Assembly: GCF_000003815.2 (NCBI RefSeq)
Contig: NC_049980.1
Coordinates: 15,588,915-15,650,914, forward strand
Reading direction: 5' to 3'
Length of the DNA stretch: 62,000 nucleotides
Source of the DNA: Branchiostoma floridae
Lineage: Eukaryota > Chordata > Leptocardii > Amphioxiformes > Branchiostomatidae
The notes beneath the pieces were generated by a model that saw only the letters and a program-made list of their open reading frames with translations, was not told where the DNA came from and did not search any database. A program made the position numbers and the translations under genes. The first letter of the stretch is position 1; the number at the start of each line of letters is the position of its first letter. Positions 41,901 to 53,900 of this stretch are shown one piece after another.

Positions 41901-44900
41901 TCTGAGCCTGTTCATCAAGGCAAAACAATGCCAGTGAGATCCATCAAGTTCGTTACTGCTAACAATATTGGCACCATGTGCGACATTACACGCCCCGACA
42001 TGTCCGAATTACTGCAAATTGTTACCCCAGGATTACGGCCATGTTGATCACAATCTGGGGGACTATTACTGGGATCAGACCCATCTTACCTCCCGCCTTT
42101 CAAATCATTCTTGCCACACTTATTATGGCATGTCTACATCAAGCCTTCAGGAGCACTTCCAACAGCCATGTCTCCGACAGGAGGCCCAATAAGCCCCAGA
42201 TACTCTTATTAGGCCTTGCAAAGTTCTTTTCAAGGATGACCCAATATCTGACACAGGAATTCAAAAACATTAAAAAAGATACATTTTATTTTATTTTGGA
42301 AATAAATATCTATGATGCCTAGATTTTGAAAATGTAGGGATGATGAGTGTCGAATTGGATATAGAATCTTATCTGAATATGACAATATTGCCATAGACAA
42401 AATACTTCAGACATACAAACAAATGCAGGGACAACACCAGTGTCAAACAATTCTACAGTCAAAACTACCCTAGAAGACCACTCATAGGACTTGATATTGG
42501 TGTCCATGGAAAAAAGTATTGAAGGACCACCAAAAAAAGTGGTCACACCGACCAGGTGGTCCTTCTATAGAGTTGGTTTGTTCAGACATAACACACAAGC
42601 AAATACTGGACCATACCTTTTTACAAGTTGCCTCTCCTCACTGGTGTAGAATGGCCAGTCTTCCTGGACATCACTAAAGGCAGTTTTATTCAGCGTGTAG
42701 TTGTCATCCTTACCTAATGTTGCTATCTGTGGACAAATGTGAAGGTCATTTTGGTGATCACCAGGTTTTATGAACATATACATACTGGGGAAAATGTCTA
42801 GTTCCAGCAAGCATTGTCCTCTACAGCTGTTGTAACATGCAGCTAAATGTCAAACACAGAGGAATATGTGGACAGTCATTAAGCACAGGACTGGTTGGTA
42901 ATATAAAAAATAAATCCTCTGAGGGACCACCAAGTGGTCACATTGGACAGGTGATCCTTATGAAGAGGTGGTCACACGCACAGGTTGACCACTAGAGGTT
43001 ACTAGTTGCATTACTAGAAAGACACATTGAGACAAACACAAAAACATATCTTTTTTTCAAACAATGTGGGACTGCATTTCAGTATCATCAAGCTGATAAT
43101 TTGTTTCACCAGTATAACAAAAGAGCCTACCTCTTTGAGAATGTCTGGCAATAACGTCTTGTCACTGATGCCGTCTTTATTCAGTCTCAAGATGAGCTCA
43201 GGTTTCTTGTAAGGCTTCATGGCCAAAAGGTGGATGACTCTCTCCCTATTAACAGGCACAACAGATCTACACCACAGTGTACCAAAATTTCACAGATCAA
43301 ATACTGGTGACCACAACATCTACTAGTATCAAGATTTTTTTTTCAAGTATCACATGTTTATGTACAATATACAGTGGTCCTGTACAATATGCTGACTCCA
43401 GTAAAAATCATACAATTATGATGGAAATCTGACTAAAACAAGCAATGCTCACCTGCATGGTCTCTTGGATACAGCAGTCTGTCTCTCATGGTTATTTCTG
43501 GAGCTATTCACAGAGGAACTAGGTTTACTGGTAGTACTAACACTGTGTAAAGACCGTTTGGCAGACTGTTTCTGAATCCTGTTGAAGGAGGAGCTATGAA
43601 TGGCACTTTTGGTGTGTTTGCGGCTTGGTGGGATGGGCTGGCTGGGATGTTTGATCTTTACTTTCCTTCCTGTCATTAAAGAAAGAAATTAATTAGCAAC
43701 TAGTGGCATAAAATAGTCCAGTGGCTAGGCTGGCCAACATGAGATAGAGGGGGTCGATTTCTGGCCTTCCTGGTTAGACGCTGTGTTCTTGACAAAAACA
43801 CTTTACGTGACTTTCTTCACTCCACCAAGGAGTCTGATTAGGGAAGTAAAAGGCACTGAAGTGGAAAGAGAGTGATGACTTCGTTTTCCGATACTGTGCC
43901 TAATACACAATGGATAGCAACCCACGGACCCTGTATGGCCTCAAAAAGGTTATGAGACAACCAATAGTGTCTTGTCTTTTACAGCCAGTGTTTATTCTAT
44001 CCTACATATTTGAACTTACTACACTAGGGAATTGGAGCGTATAGCCATTCGAACACCTTTGTTTCCATTTTGGGTCACATCACCACACTGGTACCATCAA
44101 TGACTGGGAGCACCTAAGTCAAAGTATGACTGAAAACATGGCTAAAAAGTGCCACCTATCAGATGCCAACAATACTGCAACAACCTTCTTAACAAATTTG
44201 AGACACTGCTAAGTGAGAACAGCCCCTAACTATCATTCAATCAACCTGGCTAATAGCAACTAAAAGACAGTTATAATACAATGTAGTTTGTTCAAAGCAG
44301 ATGACAAACTTACCTATTTTTGGTCCTAGTTTATCCAATACTTTAGTCCTAGAAAAAATGAAATCAAGAGAGTTACTTCTCTGTCCTTGGCATATGGTAG
44401 ATACACAGTAGCTGCCAAGAGATCTGGTAGTAAAGAATATACATGTAATGACAATCAACTTCTGTAATATCTTGTTTACCAGATGTGTTAATGTCTTGAC
44501 TACAAACTAAACACATCACGAATGTTAGGCTACCATTTCTGGCTATTTTGTATACTATCTAACTACCTTTCAGATCTATTCACCCTTTTTGGCACCTCTG
44601 ATACCAATATATTAGACTTTGGCAAAAATGACATTTGTGTGGCCATTGATTTAAAATTGGAATATACTTTTATACTTTATTAAGCCCATTAGCAATCATA
44701 CATTAAAGTAGGTAGCTAATCTTCCTGGACTTGAGAGCAATATGATTTCATAAAAAGAAGAGTAAAAAAAAAGATTGTTCTTTGTCTTTGAAAATTTGAT
44801 CACACAGCGGCTTCCAATGGAAAGGGGGTGTTAAACTTATATGAACAACTGACATCTTGTCCCCATATTGTTCTATTCTAGATGCTGTTTCCACGGTCCT

Positions 44901-47900
44901 TACTTATGCCGCACATGGCTCCATACTTCTGCGATAAGGATGAAAGGTAGTACATGTAGTTAGACATGACCTTAGATGTCTGGCTCTGACAACCTGGCTT
45001 TCAAGGTTGGAATGTGCTTAGTAATCACATTCCTAACAGATCTGAGACTGAGAGGTAACTACCTTAATCTCTAGGTTATGTACTGGTATGTACAGAACCA
45101 GCGTTCTCTGTGCCAGCTACACTAGCTGGGCCTCAAACACACACATTTTCACTTGAAGTTGAAGGTGAAATGTAATTTGTTGCAGCCACAGAGAATTGTA
45201 CCCGTTTAACATTTTAAGTGCATGCAGCATTTTCAATAGCTTTTGAAGGGATATCTCAATGCTTATAGGAAGGTTTTCATGACAAATCTGCCAGTATCTG
45301 TATTTGCTTGCAATGCCTAAAATACGTCATTGCAAGGCCAAGGTGCCACAGACAAGAACACTTGAATAAACAGTACAGTCTTGGGTTCTGTTATTTAGGT
45401 AAAACCATGTGTGGATCCCTGACTTATAAGGTTCTAATCTTACAGTGACCTAGCTAGCAGAGTACCCTCTCCCCCTATGCTGTGATCTAGGCTATGCTAT
45501 ATTTAAACTTACAACTAGGACAGTGTCTTTTTTTCTGGGGAGAAACCAGCGAGGCTGCGACCCTTCATTAACCTGGCAGTAACAGAGGGAAAACATAACT
45601 TCATAAATTTTTCCTCAAAACGCAGGAACTAGTGTCTCCATGGATTATGTATCTTATAATTTTGTGAGGGGGGATGCAAGACCCCGACTGTGGTTGTCTT
45701 CTGCACATGAAAAGCATTCTGTACATGCCTACTACATGGCCACCAGAATCTCCCCTGATCTGAAGAACTTACTGGTTTTTCTTCCACTCCTCCTCGACCT
45801 GAGTGACCCGTTGTCTGGTGGTTTGATACACGTCCTCTGTGGCGTGGACGGTCAGCTTCTGCTGAATATTGTTGACCTGGTGTAGCTGGGTATCACTGAG
45901 ACTGGGAACACAATCGTATTTTAAAAAAATCAATACTGCAGCATATACATTTGTTAACACATATACAATTAGAATATATGTACATATATAGGTATACAGT
46001 CAAACCTGTACAGGGGAGGGAGTTGTTTTCCGGAGCTGCGCAGAAAGTGCCCAGTGCCTACCCTTAGCCTGTTTCTTTTAGATAATTTTTTTCCCTGGGC
46101 AAATTTCGATCACAAAGGTCTATATTTCTGCAAGAGTGACTGAAGCATGTATATTTTTAAAATCTTGCCAAAAATTGTGACCTTTGGCATGCTTTGACCT
46201 ATGAGTGACCTTCATATTCGAGACTGGCACATGGACTGATCCATTAGGGGAGGGGGTGCAATCCTGACATCATGACAATCATCTGGCTGTAGCTCGTTAA
46301 AATGCCGGAGTTGAACTCGGGTTTTTTGAACCAAAACAAACCTAACAAATCCAGCTTTGCAGTGGGGGTAAAGACTTGAGGTTTGAAATGTAGGTAAATG
46401 TGTTTTTAAGTGATTGTTTGACATGGCTTAACCATGTAGGGAATGGGCAATTCGATTTAGCAGCCCCTCCCCTACAAGAGACCACCCCTACATTAGGACC
46501 AGCTGACCATTGTGACTACTTTTTGGTGTTTTGGCCACTGACACAAGCAATAAGAATCCTGTCTGTACTGACCGCCTGTCCATAGACCAGATTCCATTGG
46601 TCCTCTGTCAGAGTAGCCTTCTTGCAGTTTTGACTGTAGATACTTTTGTAGGCTCAAACTGTAGACATTTTTTATACATATAACTACAAATCCATGAGAC
46701 TGAAACAGTTTGTTGGACTGCTCATTGAATATCCACTTTCATGCTACTGAAATTAACAGAAACACTAGTCTCCAAGCAGACATTTTTCCAAGTTTCTTGG
46801 CACAAATATATGTGATTGAGGCATTTCTTAACCATATACTGTAAATTCTTTTAACTTTTGCGGGTTTTTAAAACTCTGGACCACAAATTTATCACAATGC
46901 AAATGTCTCCCTCGTATGTCTACTGTTTGCACAGCAAATTCTAAACACTACAAAAAACTCCTTTATTCTAAACACTACAAAAACTTTTTTCCCTTCTACT
47001 GTGAAATAAAATCATATTGAAATTGATTGAATGAATTCACAAGTACATGTACTGTATATAGTTTTGTCTTTCCCCTTGCTCTTGAAGAGGAAAGGAATGA
47101 CTTGTTTTATCTTATCAGATAGCAAGCCAAATCAACCAGACCAAAAAGTGTGCCAAAAAATGTCCTGACAGTCAATGCCAAAAATGCCTAAGCACTTCCG
47201 CTCCTGTGTGTCTACCCCAACATGTCATTACCTCCATGAAATGTCATGGAGGTTATATTTTACCCTGCGTTTGTGTGTCTGTCTGTCTGTCTGTGTGTTT
47301 GTGTGTGTGTGTGTAAACAAGATAACTCATGAATGGCTGGGTGGATTGGTTTCATACTTGGTGTGTTGGTAGTGTGTGATAAAAGCTGGAAATGATTAGA
47401 TTTTGGGCCCCCTAGCGGCTCCCCTTGGTACAGCAGCGCAACTTCCGGCTTTGCTATTTCGGTGTTCTGAACATGCTATGGTCACGATTTTTGAGTGTTA
47501 GATAGCTCTTGTGCTCAGGAAGAAATGACATAAGTTTGGGCCTCCTAGCGTCTAGTTTTGGGATAGCAGGGGCATTTTTGTCAAAAACTTCTGAAGAGGA
47601 TAACTCAAGAAGGGAACAAAGGATTTTCATGATTTTTGGTATGTAGGTACCTTAGACAGTATTGTACACGATAAAGTACTAATTATGCAAAATAGGAGTA
47701 CATTTGCATAATTAATGAGAATATTCTATAATAGCAGTTTTTTCAATGTATCTCTTGTTTCAGACATGCTATGGTCTTGACATTTAGGTGGTAGATAGCT
47801 TTTAGTGCCATGACAAATTGGGGCAAGTTTCAGTCCCCTAACATTTAATTGTGGAACTGCAGGGGCATTTTTGTCAAGACACTTCAAAGAGGATAACTGC

Positions 47901-50900
47901 GGAAAGGAACGACGGATTGCCATCATTTTAAGCATGCAGGTAGCTTGGGCAAAGATGTTCATAATGATATGCATGTTATGCAAATGAGGACTTAATTTGC
48001 ATAATTAATGAGGAAACTGTATAGTTCCATTGTTTTCAATAACTGGACCTCAATACATCTAACACATGCTAATTATGATAGGTGAAATATAAGCAGATAC
48101 GGTAATATGTTAATGAGGACTTTATTTGCATAATTTATGTAAAAAATTGCAAAACCACTTTATGATTCATAATGGGAATTTTATAATTGTGACATGTGTA
48201 CGTTAGTCAATGATGAACAACACCATGCATAAATTATGTTAATGTGTTAGTCAATTGCATGAAATTTATGAAAGCTCTAAATTTTCATGGAGGTATGAGG
48301 TCGCCGAACTCTAGTTTCATATTCATTATTCTTGCCTTCCACTTCTCACAGGTGTCTGGGCCTGTGACCTGCCTGGTTACCCACACCCACACCTGTCTTC
48401 CATTACTGCAAACATGCTAACCTCAAGCAACCTTCAAAATGGAACCTATTAGCAAGTCAGACACTGTTGGATGAACAGACAAACCACTGTCTAATTCCTT
48501 GTAGTCAACAGACCTGTGATGTTGAATTTTTGCATAACAGTAACCTCATTTTTGGCATCCTAATCAAGGAATTCTTTGTTTTCATTGGTTATATTGCATA
48601 ATTCATCATGTTTCTACACGTACAGGTTCTCCAATGAGGATAATGCTACAACTCAGAGCTGCAGAAGTGGTTTTATGTGTTTACAAATGGGTAACACTTC
48701 CACCTGTATTCCACAAGTTTGAGGAGTCCACTCCCAGCCCAGAGGCCAGCGTTCTGAAAGCTTCAGTCTGCTGGTTATGTGTTGCAATCTGTCAGACTCA
48801 GACAGAATACTAGTATGTCCAATCTTTTGTAGAATTTCTGTCACAGTTTCAGTCCAGGGTTCCATGAGAACACACCATCATGTAAAAGCCTGCTGCATGA
48901 ATTATTGATAAGAGAAGGCTAAAGCCTGCTGCCTGATGGCCGAACCCATCAGTTCCACACACTTGATGATGAAAGCCTTTCACTCAAAGGACAGACTCAG
49001 CTACATGTTGGCCAAACCAATAAAATGATACAATCAAGTCTGTACAAGGGACCGCCTCTACTTAAGGACCACCTGGCCAATGTGACTACTTTTTGGTAGT
49101 CCCTCTAAAAGTCTAATGCTAGAGTCCGATCTCCAATCCGGGGCCCATCCAGGTAGTTTTGGAGAACAAAAAGTATGAAACTATAATGTTTAAAACAACG
49201 AATAACACTGAACATACCAAAGATTATTCAAATTGTGCATATTCATTGATATAAACTTAAATTTTTTGTTTCCTCAAACATTCCGTTCGGGTCTCGGTAC
49301 GAAAATGTGACCATAGCTTAAATTACATAATTTTTCCTATTGACAGATGCATCAAGAATACTGTCTATAGTGACCATCTGTCCACACAGACCAGACTTTA
49401 TCAGTCCCCTGAGTGGTCTTCTTGGGCAGTTTTGACTACAAAAATGAAACATTACGAAGTAAGGATATTCACCTTCTGCGTCCTTGTTGCACACACTCTG
49501 TAACACCCTGCTGTGCAGAGGATAGGGTGAATTTAAAAGTCTTTGTTCCCTGGGGGTTGTCTGCACTTTTCCTAACAGGGACTATAATAACCTGCATACA
49601 AAAAAGTTGGTTTATTGTCACAATCACTTGCTCAGAGTTGATAGTATTTCTACTAGGGACAAAAATTCATCTTATACATGGGACAACTCATACAACTTAT
49701 TGCAAAAATAATTTGCTCACAGTTAAGTAATACTACAGAAAACTTACATAGTTAAGTTATACATGGGACAACTTATTGCACAAATAGTTTTCACAGATAA
49801 TCGTTAGGAACAAGAAACTACACACCTTTCATCCACAATAATTTTCACAAATAACAAAATAAGAATTTTTTTTCAACCAAACAGATCAGACTGCTAAAGC
49901 TAAGACTACATTTCAACTAAGAAGAGTACAAGGAAGATGGCAGTAGCATCTGACAATCAAACTAGATCATATTCCTGAACTAAAGCTTCTTTGCCATACT
50001 CACCCCTTCATTGTTTCTAAATTGAATACTTGGCTTTTGGTGAGTTCCCTGTAAAAATTGACAAAAAGACAAATGTCAATAACACAAATCAACATGACAA
50101 TGTCTGATTGAGAACAGTTTGTAAATCCAAGACCACACATAAGTGAGCTGAAACAGACAATTCTGGTCATCCATTCTGCTAGACAAAAGCATGTACACTG
50201 AAAATCAGAATTGTTTGTTTGAGCCTTTAGCTATTGATGAAAAGCTGCTCAAATCTTCCCCTTGCCACTTTTCTTTGAGGGTGTGACGAGGTATGGGACA
50301 GACACAGACAACAAAGCTATTGACAGACTACATGATTATAAAGTCCTAATATCAGCATCTATATTAACTGAAACCTTCATGGAATAGCATGAACGTTTAC
50401 GGATTGTAAAGCTATTGCCTGATGTTTGAAACAATACTAATCACATGGCTTTCAGAAAGACATTCATCAAACTATAAAGCTGGTAGTCATAGTGATACTA
50501 GCCTCCTCATCTTTTCCTGATGTGTCCTAATGAATATTCATGACAATCATATAAACACTGTATTGAGTGACTCAGTGACTGAGTGAACATTAATGGTGAT
50601 TTACAGTTTACCTTTTTCATACCCAAATGTGGTTGGTCTATACCAGATCTAAAACTCGTGTTGTGTAAAGTTCAGTATGCCAATCAGACCAAGGAGGTTA
50701 GATAATCCTATGTAAGTTATAACCTCCTTGATCTGACTTAATTATCTGTGTATGTTGCCACAAATACTGATCATTAGGAATCACCGTAAATACATACAAC
50801 CATACATTTAAACAACTAAATAGCTTCAATACCATAATGAATGGATCTGCAAGACAGCTCATAGAAAGCCTGAATAGTTCTAAGACAACAGCTGATAGGA

Positions 50901-53900
50901 CATACAGGTGTCCATCCAACCAATTGTCATGCAAATTTGATAAGAGACAATGATATCAGATGACAAAAGGACCCTTGTAGCAAGTAGTTAATTTGCTGAG
51001 AATCCCCACTGTTTTGTTAGGATCATTGGTGGTTTCAGTTGATTTACACAAAAGCAATACTTTTCAATAATAAACTGTTGCCTTTTCTGTGAGTTTAAAT
51101 GAATTACACCAGTTTCAAATTCTATGGAACTACAAANNNNNNNNNNNNNNNNNNNNNNNNNNNNNNNNNNNNNNNNNNNNNNNNNNNNNNNNNNNNNNNN
51201 NNNNNNNNNNNNNNNNNNNNNNNNNNNNNNNNNNNNCTGACAGAGGAAGCTTTATACAGGCAGAAAGCAGGTTGAAGACAAAAGATTAATTTACATGTTG
51301 ACTTGTAATATCATATGCTAATCTAAGTATCAACTAGTAATGTAATCTACTAATGTACTGGTAGGCACCGGTTGCTATTACAAGTATTAGCAGGCCATTT
51401 GCCACGTTAGATAATTACTACTATACAAGCAGGAGCAATTTTTCCTTCCTTGACAAGTTGTCAACAGCCTATCATTATCAAGGGTTCTGTCATTGTTGAA
51501 GAACTTCAGGAGAATACATGTCAAATCGTTCAGGTACAGACAGATACAGGTACAGACCTGTACCTAAACCTCTCTATTTGTACCTATACTTGTACCTGAT
51601 TTATGCAGTCCTACTCCTTGGCCAGCTAACTGGCAAATTGTCTCATTTTTCATCTTACCCATGGATACTGGTAGAGGGTAGGGTATATCATACAAATTTG
51701 GAAGGCAAAATCTAGTGACTAGTCACATAATGATATTTGAACCTCCTTGATTTCATTTCAATTAAAGATTATATTTTCAGCCCTCCTACCATGGAACTTG
51801 CTACAATGCCAGGATAGAAAACCACACAGGGTCTTCTAATGACAGAGAAAAGAATAATTCACTGATCATCACATTTCCCTGTTACTAATTGAAAGGTTTC
51901 CCTATCTTTGAACCTTCAGTGTTTGAGCAAACAACCTTCTGCTCTGCACGTCACTGCTTCCGTCAGCAGCCTCTATTTACTGTCGTCTGCGAAACCGATC
52001 CCAAACAACTGAGCTGATGAAACAAATTTTACAAATGATCTGACGTCATCTTCACTATTGCTTACAAACTGTAACACTACTTTATCAAGTCAATATACTG
52101 GTAGGAAGTGTTTATTTCCTCTGAGTCACTTGGGAAGTGAAAATGTCTTGGTACCTGTACAAAACAATTAATTTTACTGGTTACTGTACTACAAATCTTT
52201 AAAGTTTAAACTTTCTCTGTGTGTTGTTTGGTTTGGGTTGGATCTCCATTAGTGACTGATACATCACTACCGGTAGTCTTCCTGGAGCTTTTTTCACTGC
52301 AGATGTCTCCCTTGCATAACTAATGTACTAGTAGAAATTATAGTATTATGATGTGAATCAACCAAGGATGGCCTAACATGCCAGAGAAGGATTTATTAGA
52401 CAAACTTTAATAGGTGTAAGGTCAGGTGTTATCCAAGATCCACAGCAGTTGTTTATGGACATACACGGTGCCAGGGTTCAAGCATATCATCCTGGTACCA
52501 TCCCAGTCAACCTTATCTGCCTAACCTTTCCAACTTGGCCACATCCCCACCCAAACAAATTGATGCCAGGTAACCAGTCCTTCAATCCTGCCAACTCTTA
52601 AAAACCTCACATTCACAATGTCTAACATATTTAGAGTCCTGTTTGATCACAGAAATTATTGGTCCAGGTTAGAGGAAGTTAAGAAAAAGAACTTTTGATA
52701 AGCTAGTAGTCACAACTCAAGTACAATATTTGACCTAAAGGTTTTATAAAAATAAAATGTTCTTTTTTTTTATAAAATGTTCTTTATCACAAAAATTATT
52801 GGATAAGACAAAGAATTTTGTTAAGCCAGTAGTACTAGTAACAACTCGGGTATGATATTTGACCGGCATCAATAACTTAGTACATTCCAGGTCAAAGTCT
52901 TATCCGATAAGTACAACAATAAAAATTAAACAAAACAACTTTAGAAGAAGCTGACTGCTGCAAAAATCAGAGGACTTTGGTCTCAGAAATAAGGGAAAAG
53001 GAATGATTACAAACAAATAGGAGTAGTGACAATGGAAGTGATATCTTTAAAACTGAGATGAAATATAGGCAGCAAAAAATTGCTGTAGAGGAAATAGCAG
53101 AATGGTGTGTTGCTTCTTATCAGTGCAGTAAATGATCTGATATTGGGGTCATATTTCGTAATAGCTTCAGTTGGCCTGCAATATACACCTTGTACATGAA
53201 GTACCTTCTGTGCCAAGTTGCATATTTTACTTCTTATCACACCACTGGTATTTAATTTGGACTGTATGTAGCTAATGCATACTACATGACAGAATTGTAT
53301 AAGAATCTAAAATTGTTGTCTGTTCATTTGTCTCAGTCATTACATTACTCACAAGGCTTTTAACTGTACAATACAATACAGATGGGAATGTAGGGAATGA
53401 CAAGAAAACTTTTGTATGCAACATACGCTATTTATAATCTGAAATCCAGGTTTGTTTACCTTTAGTTAGCTTCAAGTGCAGCTGGTGAGTGACGGTTGAA
53501 GCAGACTAAAGCTAAACAAGACTGAGTATCAGAAACAGAGAGACTACTTCTCCAGACCAGCTTCTGTTGCTCTCAAACAAAGCATAGTTAAGAAGGGCAT
53601 GTTGCCACTACATACAAATCTAAATTACATGTAGACTATACAAACTCTGTAATGTCTGCTTGAGAAGATTTCCCAGATCAGGACATGCAATGCTGGTTTA
53701 CAATGCACCTTCAGGGCTCAAAATACTGCATATGCACTTTATGCACTCCTTCGTTACTTACTTAACTTGTTTGAAATTTTTACAGTTTGCAATCAGGTTT
53801 TGCTGGCATTCTACTTAATGTTGTTCACCCACACTATCTCCTGTGCACCTAGATTTTGAAGCTTTAGCACAGTACACCTTTTCCCCAAAATTAAACTTCA

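Larger units (their letters stand above)
45902..49472 (-). other. ELL: ELL intron 3
   Basis: Holds the 1.1-kb element at 47229 and two GACCACC-type repeats. No exon-like segment was found between the phase-matched exons 3 and 4. Confidence 0.75.

Noticed and set aside
48653-48865. Search for the missing ELL N-terminal segment in this ORF
   Set aside because: The segment was instead found at 49473-49591, which fits phase and conserved residues; this ORF matches nothing.
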